Origin: G965220075 sp965220075
GTDB taxonomy: Bacteria > Chloroflexota > UBA11872
Assembly: GCA_965220075.1 (NCBI GenBank)
Contig: OZ244806.1
Span: forward strand, 1,178,001 to 1,242,000
Direction of reading: 5' to 3'
DNA length: 64,000 nucleotides
Part shown: positions 28,054 to 35,987 of the stretch, piece after piece
Layout: every line of letters starts with the position of its first letter
Numbering within the stretch: position 1 is the stretch's first letter
The notes under the pieces: model-generated
Told to the model about the DNA's origin: nothing
The model's database searches: none
The model's input: the letters and a program-made list of their open reading frames with translations, nothing else
Position numbers and translations under genes: made by a program

Positions 28054-29142
28054 ATGGTCTCCAAGGCGCTTGTGGTGGCCGCCTACCACGGCAAGCTGGT
28101 CAATTTGGCCGCCCAGCCGGACCTGGAGCTGCTGGCCGTAGCGCCGCACGCCTGGAAGGGCCGCCGCCAGCGGCAAGCCGCCGAGCCCGTGCAACCGCTC
28201 GGCTACGAGCTCGTCCACACTCGCATGTGGCTCAACGGGCACTACCACCTGTACCTGTTCCCCGGCCTGGGGCGCCTGCTGCGCCGTTTTCGACCGGACA
28301 TCGTGCACATCGACGAGGAGCCCTACAATGCGGCCACGTGGCATGCCTGTCGTCTGGCGCGCGCGGCCGGGGCGCGCTGTATCTTTTTCGCCTGGCAGAA
28401 CCTGGCGCGCCGTTACCCTCCACCCTTCGGCTGGATCGAGCGCTACGTGTATGCGCGTGCGGACGGCATTGCGGGCACGGCCGCGGCGGCGCAGGTTCTG
28501 CGGGGCAAAGGGTTTCGCCGTCAACTGGCCGAGATTCCGCAGTTCGGCATAGACCCGGCCGTGTTCGCTCCGGCGCCGCGACCGAGCGGCACCGGGCGTC
28601 TACGGGTGGGATACGCGGGCCGGCTGGTGCCTGAGAAGGGCGTTGAAGTGCTCATCCAGGCGACGCAGCGCGCGGGCGATAGCCTGGAGCTGCTGATCGC
28701 CGGCCAGGGACCGGCCGGCCCCGCACTGCGGCGGCTGGCCGGCGCGGCCCCCAACATTCGATTCCTGGGCGCGCTTGCCAGCCACGATATGCCGGGCTTC
28801 TATCGCGGTCTTGACGTGTTCGTGCAACCCACAGTGGGCCGCCACGGATGGACCGAGCAGTTCGGCCGCGCCGCGGTAGAAGCCATGGCCTGCGGGGTGC
28901 CCACCGTCGTATCCGACGCCGGCGAGCTGCCGGCCGTGGTGGGGAGCGCGGCACGCGTCGTCCCGGCCGGTCGGCCCGACGAGCTTGCGGACGCGCTGCG
29001 CGAGCTTGGGCGCGACAGCGGCTTGCGCGGATCGTTGGGCGCCGCCGGCCGAGCTCACGTGCTGGAGCGTTACGCGCATGACCGGATCGCGCGCGCAACC
29101 GCCGATTTCTACCGGGCGGTTCTGGCCGCCCCGCGCAAATGA
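28054..29142 (+). CDS. Glycosyltransferase family 4
   Basis: A GT-B transferase of 362 residues from ATG 28054. It contains FRPDIVHIDEEPYN, FAWQNLARRYPPP, the donor-domain GYAGRLVPEKGVEVLIQA, and WTEQFGRAAVEAMACGVPTVV. The four codons before the ATG read L-R-V-L, so a start at CTG 28042 would give MRVLMVSKAL, a more typical GT4 N-terminus, and would overlap the previous stop as CTGA; I kept the ATG because CTG starts are rare. Last gene of the plus-strand glycan operon; the convergent Gfo/Idh/MocA gene ends 10 bases away. Confidence 0.86.
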   Translation: MVSKALVVAAYHGKLVNLAAQPDLELLAVAPHAWKGRRQRQAAEPVQPLGYELVHTRMWLNGHYHLYLFPGLGRLLRRFRPDIVHIDEEPYNAATWHACRLARAAGARCIFFAWQNLARRYPPPFGWIERYVYARADGIAGTAAAAQVLRGKGFRRQLAEIPQFGIDPAVFAPAPRPSGTGRLRVGYAGRLVPEKGVEVLIQATQRAGDSLELLIAGQGPAGPALRRLAGAAPNIRFLGALASHDMPGFYRGLDVFVQPTVGRHGWTEQFGRAAVEAMACGVPTVVSDAGELPAVVGSAARVVPAGRPDELADALRELGRDSGLRGSLGAAGRAHVLERYAHDRIARATADFYRAVLAAPRK

Positions 29143-29152
29143 ACGACGGTTA

Positions 29153-30427
29153 CTAGCCGGAGACGACGTCGCCTTCCACCGGGTCGGCGCGAATACCCTG
29201 CTGCTCAGCCCAGTGCATGGCGGCGTCGATTTCCGCCCGCGGACCCTCGAGCAAGAGCTGCACCCAGCCGATGCCCGCGTCCACGTCGGCGCGCCGTATG
29301 TCGAATTTCAGCTGAAATCGCCGCGAAAGCTCATGCACCAGCGGCGACTGGATCTTGTCGGCCGGGTAGGTGAACTGCACGCGCAGGCGCACCGGCTGCG
29401 CGTGCAAGCCGGGATGGGGGGTCGTTCCGTCCCAGGGATCGTTCACCGCTACTACAGCTCCGGTGGAAGCGGACTCGCGCACGGCGTCGAGGACCGCCAG
29501 GGCTCGCACCGCGTCGATCCCGGCCACTGACGGCTGCCGTCCGCCTCGCACGGCGCCCACGAACTCCGTTACTTCGCTCAGGTATAGGTTTTCGTCCGAC
29601 GCCGACCGCGTGTGCAGCGTGGCGGGCGCCTCGAGCTCGCGGCTCTCGGTCGACTCCACCGTAAGCGCAGCCGTCTGCATGTCGGAGCGCACGCGGCCGC
29701 CGCTCCCGATCACCTCCAACACGTCGATGTGCACGCCTGTCGCCTGGCTGACGTGCAGCGTGGCGTGCACGCCGTCCGCGAACGTGAGCACGGCGGAGAC
29801 CCAGTTCTCGGCGCCCGTCTGCGGCCGATCGGTGGACTGTGCCAGCACTCGCTCGACGCGCTCGCCATGCAGCCAAAGCAGCTGATCCACGACGTGGGAC
29901 GCGACGTAGAGCAGCGGTCCGCCGCCCGCGTCTGGATCGGCCAGCCAGCCGTCATAAGGCGGCGAGCCCTTCGTCGCCACCAGGCCGGTGACGGCGCCCG
30001 CCAGCCCGCGCCACAGAAACTCGTGCAAGCGCATGCGCGCCTCGTGAAAGCGCAGACAGTAGCCCGGCATGAAGACCAGGCCGCGCTCGGCGGCGGCTTG
30101 CGCCACTTGCCGGGCTTCGGCGTGGTCGCGGCCGCACGGCTTCTCGACCAAAACGTGGAGCCCGGCCTCGATGCATCGCAGCGCCGTCTCCGCCAGAGAC
30201 GCGTGCGGGGTGGCGACTATGGCGGCGTCGGCCGCGCCGGCATTGGCCAGGTCGTCGACGTCGGTGAATATTTGGCCCGAGCCTCCCGCGGCAAGGTGCG
30301 CGGCCTGCGGGTTGGTGTCCACGAACGCGGTCAGCTCAGCGTCAGCAGCGGCTCGCACGGCGGGCACGAACGCGCCTCTGCCCTGCCGTCCGCAGCCGAC
30401 CAGGGCCAGCCGTAGGGGGTCAGCCAT
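29153..30427 (-). CDS. Gfo/Idh/MocA oxidoreductase with C-terminal NIL domain
   Basis: A two-part protein of 424 residues. The first about 340 residues are a Gfo/Idh/MocA NAD(P)-dependent oxidoreductase: Rossmann LALVGCGRQGRG (8-19), VATPHASL, EKPCG (95-99) and GPLLYVASHVVDQLLWL with the candidate catalytic His region. Residues about 347-420 match the NIL domain otherwise found at the C-terminus of MetN methionine-import ATPases and in small NIL ferredoxins: QFTYPADKIQSPLVHELS, RRFQLKFDIRRADVDAG, and IDAAMHWAEQQGI. This fusion is unusual. The gene ends a six-gene minus-strand unit (44 bases after the ABC-2 permease gene). Substrate unknown; a sugar or amino-acid-like ligand gating the enzyme is an inference. 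Confidence 0.85.
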   Translation of the reverse strand: MADPLRLALVGCGRQGRGAFVPAVRAAADAELTAFVDTNPQAAHLAAGGSGQIFTDVDDLANAGAADAAIVATPHASLAETALRCIEAGLHVLVEKPCGRDHAEARQVAQAAAERGLVFMPGYCLRFHEARMRLHEFLWRGLAGAVTGLVATKGSPPYDGWLADPDAGGGPLLYVASHVVDQLLWLHGERVERVLAQSTDRPQTGAENWVSAVLTFADGVHATLHVSQATGVHIDVLEVIGSGGRVRSDMQTAALTVESTESRELEAPATLHTRSASDENLYLSEVTEFVGAVRGGRQPSVAGIDAVRALAVLDAVRESASTGAVVAVNDPWDGTTPHPGLHAQPVRLRVQFTYPADKIQSPLVHELSRRFQLKFDIRRADVDAGIGWVQLLLEGPRAEIDAAMHWAEQQGIRADPVEGDVVSG

Positions 30428-30471
30428 TGTGTTTTCGGGCTGCGACTGTCATGAGGAGGCTCCGTTCACCG

Positions 30472-31305
30472 CTAGATGTCCCGCCGGCTGAACCAGCGTA
30501 TCGCCAGTCCCAGCATAAGCGCGATATAGACGAATCCCAGCAGAATCATCCAGCCGGACGGCGGGCTGATAGACGTGAACGGCCCGCCGCCCGCGGCGGC
30601 CCACGCGCCGACGTCGATCTGCGCGCCGGCCATGTCCCAGAGCACGCGGGTGGGCAGCAGAACGCCGGTGAAAACTCCGATGTCGAAAGTCACCACGTTG
30701 TCCAGAAAGGCGCCCATCTGCTCCACCACGCCGCCCACGAGCGCGGTCGCGAACAGCGTGAATACCACCACCCCATTGGCGAGAGACCCGAAGCGGCTGC
30801 TCCCGGCCATCGTCAGGGCCAGCAGCACCGACGCGCTCAGCAGCATCGGAAAAGGCGCAACCCAAACGCCTTCGCCTATGTGTCCGGTGATGACCCCCAC
30901 GACGACGATCAGCGCCGCGGAAGCGGCGCCAATGAATACCGCCAGCATGAGCACGTAGCCGGCGTATTTGCCCAGCACGATCTCCCAGCGGCGAACTGGC
31001 CGCGCCGCCACCGCGTGCATGGTGCCCTCGGCTATCTCGCCCGAAATCGCGCCCACCGCCAGGAAGATCGCCAGCAGCGACGATACGAAGTTGAGGCTCC
31101 ACAGCCCGCCCTGCAGCATCACGCCAATCACCGCCCGGCGCATGGCGGCGGTTAAGTCCGCTTCGCTTTGCAAGTCGCGCCAGCCAAACCAGACCCCCAC
31201 GGAGTAGAGTCCGATGAATGCCAGGGTCACGATAGCGGTCGCCAGAACCACGCGCCGGCGCACGGCTTCACGCAGGGTGAATTCAGCGAACGCGGCGATT
31301 GTCAT
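30472..31305 (-). CDS. ABC-2 type transporter permease
   Basis: An integral membrane protein of 277 residues with six predicted helices, starting EFTLREAVRRRVVL, a typical amphipathic entry helix for ABC-2 permeases. SGEIAEGTMHAVAARPVRRWE matches the conserved cytosolic loop (EKERGT-like) that contacts the ATPase. The start overlaps the stop of the ATPase gene by four bases (ATGA). Together with the ATPase and the membrane-anchored protein upstream it forms an export or membrane-remodelling unit. Substrate unknown. Confidence 0.85.
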   Translation of the reverse strand: MTIAAFAEFTLREAVRRRVVLATAIVTLAFIGLYSVGVWFGWRDLQSEADLTAAMRRAVIGVMLQGGLWSLNFVSSLLAIFLAVGAISGEIAEGTMHAVAARPVRRWEIVLGKYAGYVLMLAVFIGAASAALIVVVGVITGHIGEGVWVAPFPMLLSASVLLALTMAGSSRFGSLANGVVVFTLFATALVGGVVEQMGAFLDNVVTFDIGVFTGVLLPTRVLWDMAGAQIDVGAWAAAGGGPFTSISPPSGWMILLGFVYIALMLGLAIRWFSRRDI

Positions 31306-32216
31306 TGCTCGCTCGTCTGCGCCAACCGCACGAACAGGTCCTCGAGCGTCTCGGAGCTCGGCTGCACGTCGTAGATCGGCACGCCCGCCTCGGCCACGCG
31401 CTTCACCAACCTCGCCACGACGGCATCCTCCGACACGGGCAGCGTGTAGCGGCCGTCATGGAAGTCGGCGTCGCCGAACTCGTCGCGCACGCTTTCGAGC
31501 GCCTCGCCCGCGCCGCCGCCCAGCCGCAACGCAACCTGGCGGGGGCGCAGCAACTCGGCCAGGGCGCCGCTCGCGACCACGCTGCCGTGCGTTATCACGG
31601 CCACGCGATCACACACCAGCTCTATTTCCGAGAGCAGGTGCGAGTTCAGGAACACGGTCGTTCCCGTCGACCTCAGTGAACGGATCAGATCGCGAACCTC
31701 GCGCCGCCCGATCGGGTCCAGCGCCGAAGTAGGTTCATCCAGGATCACCACCGGAGGATCGGAGATCAGGGCCTGCGCCAAGCCCACTCGCTGCTGCATG
31801 CCCTTCGAGAAGGTCGACAGCCGCTGGTTGGCGTGTTCGCCCAGTCCTACCAGCGACAGCAGCTCCGCCCCGCGCCGGCGCCGCCGCTCGCGCGCCACGC
31901 CTGCAATCCGTCCGTGAAAGTCCATCAGCTCACTGGCCCGCATCCAATCCTGAAAGCGGAAGGTCTCGGGCAGGAATCCGATCGCGCGCCGCGCTTGCAG
32001 GCTGCCGGCTGGATGTCCCAGCACGCGCACCTCGCCGCCGCTAGTCTGCACCAGCCCCAGAATAATCTTCACGATGGTGCTCTTGCCCGCCCCGTTCGGT
32101 CCCAGGAACCCAAAGACCTCACCGCGGCCGACAGTCAGGCTCACGCCGCGCAGGGCGTGAGTCGCGCCGTAGCGCTTGTGGACATCGACCGTTTGGATGG
32201 CGGGGACGGACGACAT
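31302..32216 (-). CDS. ABC transporter ATP-binding protein (CcmA-like)
   Basis: The cytosolic ATPase of the ABC-2 system, 304 residues. Walker A GPNGAGKST, Q-loop LPETFR, signature FSKGMQQRV, Walker B PVVILDEPTSALD and H-loop NSHLL are intact. The C-terminal about 80 residues form an extra domain common in DrrA/CcmA-type ATPases. Its start codon overlaps the stop of the upstream gene (TGATG) and its own stop overlaps the permease start, so the three are translationally coupled. Confidence 0.9.
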   Translation of the reverse strand: MSSVPAIQTVDVHKRYGATHALRGVSLTVGRGEVFGFLGPNGAGKSTIVKIILGLVQTSGGEVRVLGHPAGSLQARRAIGFLPETFRFQDWMRASELMDFHGRIAGVARERRRRRGAELLSLVGLGEHANQRLSTFSKGMQQRVGLAQALISDPPVVILDEPTSALDPIGRREVRDLIRSLRSTGTTVFLNSHLLSEIELVCDRVAVITHGSVVASGALAELLRPRQVALRLGGGAGEALESVRDEFGDADFHDGRYTLPVSEDAVVARLVKRVAEAGVPIYDVQPSSETLEDLFVRLAQTSEQ

Positions 32217-33052
32217 CAGACCGACCGGGCCGATTCGGCCAGCCGAAGCAGCGTCGCGCTGTCAAATTGGCCGGCGAGGACGACAGTCACGCCGTCAATG
32301 CTCCAGGCCACGGCGCCGGGGCCGTCGGGCAGATTGAACGCGCGCGGCTCCACCGGTGATTCGCTGCCGGGGAGCCCCAGCGCGTCGCGGATCAGCGGCA
32401 CCTCCGCCACGCGCGTCTGGCGTGAGACTACCGGCGGCAGAACCTCCCTCAGCAACGCGTCGACGATGAGCTCCAGATCGAGTTGCGGCGGTCCCGAGAT
32501 GCTCGGCAGCTTGATCTGCATCAGGACCAGCGGGGCCGACTCGGGCGTGGCGCTCGGCCAGGTATTGATCAGCATCGCGCCGCCGCGGATCTCCACGTCG
32601 CCTTGCCGCAAGGACGGCGGTAAGGGAACGCGCACTTCGGAGGCGCTGAGAAACTCGGCCAGCTTGCCGAAGTCCACCGCCACGCGCGATTCCCCGCCAA
32701 TCCAGACCTGACGCTCCGGAGGCGCCGCGAATTCCGGCGGCCGATCGATCGTCAGTGCTTCGAAAGGCAGATTCGCCAGCTCGTCAGGCCCGGCGCTCTC
32801 GATCCAGCGGGATGGCTCTACCTCGGTGACGACGAACGTGTCAGGCTGCAGCGTTGCCTGCGCGGCGGCAGGCGCGGCGGGGCTGGGAGTCGCGGTTTCA
32901 GGCTTGATCTCCAGCGGCGTAACGCGCAACCCGTTGAGCACCGTGTGCAGGGCCAGTCGAACGGGCTCCACGGTGACGATCAGCGCCACCAGCCCGGCAA
33001 CAAGCACGATCGCCAGCAGCGGGCGCTGGCCCCGGCGCAGCGATTGCACCAT
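32216..33052 (-). CDS. Membrane-anchored protein of unknown function
   Basis: I do not recognise the family. The 278-residue product has one N-terminal membrane helix (about 12-27, LLAIVLVAGLVALIV), then a Pro/Ala/Thr-rich linker (about 50-70, TATPSPAAPAAAQATLQP), then a soluble extracytoplasmic domain of about 200 residues containing VDFGKLAEFLSASEVRVPLPP and ending GAVAWSIDGVTVVLAG. The second half resembles the DUF4367/outer-membrane-lipoprotein-carrier-like beta pattern, but I cannot prove it. It is coupled (TGATG) to the ABC-2 ATPase gene, so it is probably an accessory or substrate-recognition subunit of that transporter. Confidence 0.7.
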   Translation of the reverse strand: MVQSLRRGQRPLLAIVLVAGLVALIVTVEPVRLALHTVLNGLRVTPLEIKPETATPSPAAPAAAQATLQPDTFVVTEVEPSRWIESAGPDELANLPFEALTIDRPPEFAAPPERQVWIGGESRVAVDFGKLAEFLSASEVRVPLPPSLRQGDVEIRGGAMLINTWPSATPESAPLVLMQIKLPSISGPPQLDLELIVDALLREVLPPVVSRQTRVAEVPLIRDALGLPGSESPVEPRAFNLPDGPGAVAWSIDGVTVVLAGQFDSATLLRLAESARSV

Positions 33053-33170
33053 CAGCGCGCTGGGCCGTCCGCCAGAAGCCGCCGTTCAGGCGCACGCCGC
33101 GGCGTTCCGCCGACGCCGGCACGACCGCGGCCGTCCGTGTGCGTGCTCGGGCGGAATCGCACCCCGGCTC

Positions 33171-33839
33171 CTAGCGGGCGCGCGCGAACGTGTCGCGGTC
33201 GAACACCAGCCGTGCCGCCAGGCGGATCGGCAGACTGGGCGGTGCGGCGTCGCTGGCCGGTCGGTATCCCACCATGCGCGCGAGGAACGCCAGCGCGCAA
33301 AAGATCAAAGCGAAGGTTGGGAGCGGCCCGGGTTCCCTGACGAGGAAGGCGACCACCACGGCCGCGGTGGTGCCCAAGAATACCCCGGGGGCGGAGTCTT
33401 TCACGAGATAGCGCGTCATCAGCATGCAAGATATTCCGATCCAAACCTCCCAGATACCCAGCACATTGACCATTGCGAGGGTAATCACCAGCCCGCGCCC
33501 CCCCCGAAACCGCATCCATATCGGCCATTGATAACCCAGCATCGCCGCCACCGCCGTCCAGCCGGCGACCTCGTAGGTGGCGTAGTGGCTTGCCAGCCAC
33601 ACCACCACGCCCGCCTTGGCCGCGTCGGCCAGGGCCGCCAGAATGCCGACCCGGGTGCCTAAGACGCGTGATACGGCGCTGAATCCGGCTGAGGCGGCGC
33701 CCTCGTGCATCAGGTCGTGTCCCATCAACCTGGCGATGAGATAGGAGAGCGGGGCGCCGGCCAGAAGCCATCCCGCCGCCACCCAGGCCGCCAGCGTGGG
33801 GTCGAACTCGGAGGTAAAGGGCGACAGATATCCGCTCAT
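33171..33839 (-). CDS. PlsY-family acyltransferase-like protein (divergent)
   Basis: A polytopic membrane protein of 222 residues. The N-terminal LLAGAPLSYLIARLMG resembles PlsY motif 1. HEGAASAGFSAVSRVLGTRVGIL corresponds to motif 2 but lacks the GSGNPGATN Asn. MRFRGGRGLVITLAM matches motif 3 with Arg replacing the Lys of GGKG. It is therefore a second, more divergent PlsY relative in this window. It starts seven bases after the phosphoesterase stop and is followed after 118 bp by the membrane-anchored protein of the ABC-2 unit. Loss of canonical residues makes standard glycerol-3-phosphate acylation doubtful. Confidence 0.65.
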   Translation of the reverse strand: MSGYLSPFTSEFDPTLAAWVAAGWLLAGAPLSYLIARLMGHDLMHEGAASAGFSAVSRVLGTRVGILAALADAAKAGVVVWLASHYATYEVAGWTAVAAMLGYQWPIWMRFRGGRGLVITLAMVNVLGIWEVWIGISCMLMTRYLVKDSAPGVFLGTTAAVVVAFLVREPGPLPTFALIFCALAFLARMVGYRPASDAAPPSLPIRLAARLVFDRDTFARAR

Positions 33840-33846
33840 AACACGA

Positions 33847-34584
33847 TCACCGCGGTTGCAGTCCGTTCAGCAAGGTGCGGGCGAAGTCGTCGTCTATTGG
33901 AACTCCGAGGGTGAGAGTCTCAGCGTGGGCGGCCAGGTGGTCGTAGGGTACCCGCCGGATGGCGGCCGACCAGCGTCCGCTCTCATCGTCCAGCACGGCA
34001 TAGCTGGCGATTCCAGGTATTCCGTCATGCGTGCGCCCCACCGAGCCGCAGTTCACGATCAGCGCTTCTCCCACGTGCCGCACAAAGGCAGTGTGCGTGT
34101 GAGCGCATACAAGCACTGTCGAGTTCATGTCGCCGATCTTGCCGGATATCTGGTTGTCACTATCGTCGCGCAGGAGACCTAGCTCGTCATTGCCGGCCAC
34201 GCCGTGTACAACTTGCACGGCGCCGCCGGGCGAGTCGAGACGCACTTCGCTCTCCATCGCGTCCATTTCGCGCACCGCTGTCTCGCCGAGTGCGTCGCGC
34301 GTCCACGCCGCGTTGTCTTGCAGGAATCTAGCGAACCCCGCTTCTTCCGTACCTAGCGTCGCCAGCTTGCTGGACAGATCGACTATGTACCGGTCGGTAT
34401 TCCCCTGCACGCAGGGCCAGCCCTCCGCGCTGATGCGCTCCCAACATTCGCGCGGGCGACTGCCGAAAAGCGCCGCGTCGCCGCCGAACACCACGGTGTC
34501 GACCGCCTGCCGCGCCAGATCGGGCAGCACGGCCTCGAGGGCGTGGCCGTTTCCATGTACGTCGGTCAGCACCGCGATCCGCAC
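33847..34584 (-). CDS. Metallophosphoesterase (calcineurin-like, YfcE-type)
   Basis: A binuclear-metal phosphoesterase of about 245 residues. It has LTDVHGNGHALEAV (D-x-H), VFGGDAALFG, VQGNTDRY (GN-D/E), VHGVAGN and ACAHTHTAFVR-type (GHTH-equivalent, here VCAHTHT) metal-ligand motifs in order, plus NCGSVGRTHDG. GTG 34584 is chosen because the core begins VRIAVLTD; the open extension is unconserved and would cross into the promoter of the divergent gene. First gene of the six-gene minus-strand unit. Its phosphoester substrate is unknown; a 3',5'-cyclic nucleotide or lipid phosphate is possible. Confidence 0.88.
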   Translation of the reverse strand: MRIAVLTDVHGNGHALEAVLPDLARQAVDTVVFGGDAALFGSRPRECWERISAEGWPCVQGNTDRYIVDLSSKLATLGTEEAGFARFLQDNAAWTRDALGETAVREMDAMESEVRLDSPGGAVQVVHGVAGNDELGLLRDDSDNQISGKIGDMNSTVLVCAHTHTAFVRHVGEALIVNCGSVGRTHDGIPGIASYAVLDDESGRWSAAIRRVPYDHLAAHAETLTLGVPIDDDFARTLLNGLQPR

Positions 34585-34649
34585 GTGCTCAGATTGCCCC
34601 AGACCGCGCGGCCGCGCCACCTGCGCGTACGCCGCGGTTAGACTTCGGC

Positions 34650-35921
34650 GTGACCTCCGATCCGCATTCTGCGGGCCCATCCATGCGGCTCGTACGGCAG
34701 CGCCTCGACCAAGCCGCCATACTGGATTTAGCCGGGGAGCTGGCGACCAAGACGCGTGCGCGGCTGCGCGCGCTTGGCCTGCCGGCCGGCGCGCGCGTAG
34801 CCGTGGCGGTGGGATCGCGCGGCATCGGACCGATCGTGAGCGTCCTCAAGACGCTGATCGAGGAGCTGCGTGAGGCCGGAGCGCAACCCTTCATCGTCCC
34901 GGCCATGGGCAGCCACGGCGGGGGAACGGCGGCGGGCCAGGCCGGCGTTCTGGCTGGCTATGGAATAGACGAGGCTCGTCTGGGCGTTCCCGTGCGGGCC
35001 GGCATGGAGACGGTGGTGCTCGGGCGCACGCAGTCGGGCGCCAGCGTTCACCTTGACGCCATAGCCTCCCAGGCGGACGGCATTGTGGTAGTCGGGCGGG
35101 TCAAGCCGCACACGAGCTTTCGGGGGCCGGTGGAGTCGGGTCTGTGCAAGATGCTTGTGGTCGGCCTGGGCAATCGCTCCGGTGCCGAGTCCATGCACGC
35201 GCATCCGCTCGCGGAGGTCATACCCTCCGCGGCGCGCATCGCGACCGCCGCGGCCAAGGTGCTGTTCGGTGTCGCGATCGTGGAAAACGCCTTCCACCGT
35301 CCCCACACCCTGGCGGTGGCGGCGCCGGATGAGTTCGTCGATACCGACGCCCGCCTGCTCGAGATTGCCAATCGGCTGCTGCCGCGCATCCCGCTCGACC
35401 GGCTGGACGTCGTGCTGGTGGACCGCATGGGCAAGGACATCTCGGGCACGGGAATGGACCCCAACGTGGTGGGCATGTGGCGCCGGCTTCCCGAGATGCC
35501 GCCCGAGCCGGCCTATCGCTGGCTGGCCGTTTTGGGGCTCTCCCCCGGCGCCCATGGCAATGGAGTTGGCGTGGGCATGGCCGATCTCGTCAGCCGCAAG
35601 CTGGTCCAGGAGCTCGACGTGCAGGCCACGGCCACCAACGCGATCACCAGCACGGCCTTGAGCATGGCCAAGATCCCGATCACCCTGCCGACCGACCGCG
35701 CCTGCTATGACACGGCCTTGCGGATGGCCGCGCGTACCGCCGAGGGGCCGCGGCGCGTAGTGAGGATCGCCAACACCTTGCGCCTCGAGACGTTCTGGGC
35801 CAGCGAGGCCGTGCTCGATGATCTGCCCGCGACCTGTGAGGTAGTCGAGCACGCGCGTCCATTTGCATTCGACGAGAACGACGCGATCGCCGAATCCCAG
35901 GCCTTCGAAGCGCGCGCGTGA
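34650..35921 (+). CDS. LarA-like (DUF2088) protein
   Basis: The first half is a lactate-racemase N-terminal fold: VAVAVGSRGIGPIVSVLKTL and FIVPAMGSHGGGTAAGQAG. RVKPHTSFRGPVESGLCKMLVVG may correspond to the His and Lys that hold the nickel-pincer cofactor in LarA. The second half (RMGKDISGTGMDPNVVG, LSPGAHGNGVGVGMADLV) differs from characterised LarA, so the reaction, a hydride-shift isomerisation or otherwise, is open. The 423-residue frame starts at 34650; an internal ATG at 34683 is also possible. No larB, larC or larE cofactor genes are visible nearby. It stands alone, divergent from the phosphoesterase gene. Confidence 0.75.
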   Translation: MTSDPHSAGPSMRLVRQRLDQAAILDLAGELATKTRARLRALGLPAGARVAVAVGSRGIGPIVSVLKTLIEELREAGAQPFIVPAMGSHGGGTAAGQAGVLAGYGIDEARLGVPVRAGMETVVLGRTQSGASVHLDAIASQADGIVVVGRVKPHTSFRGPVESGLCKMLVVGLGNRSGAESMHAHPLAEVIPSAARIATAAAKVLFGVAIVENAFHRPHTLAVAAPDEFVDTDARLLEIANRLLPRIPLDRLDVVLVDRMGKDISGTGMDPNVVGMWRRLPEMPPEPAYRWLAVLGLSPGAHGNGVGVGMADLVSRKLVQELDVQATATNAITSTALSMAKIPITLPTDRACYDTALRMAARTAEGPRRVVRIANTLRLETFWASEAVLDDLPATCEVVEHARPFAFDENDAIAESQAFEARA

Positions 35922-35987
35922 AGGCAACTGTTCCCCTCCAGCGCGCCGCTGTGTCGGAAAGCCGTGGCCGGACCGGCTTGGCGTTAT

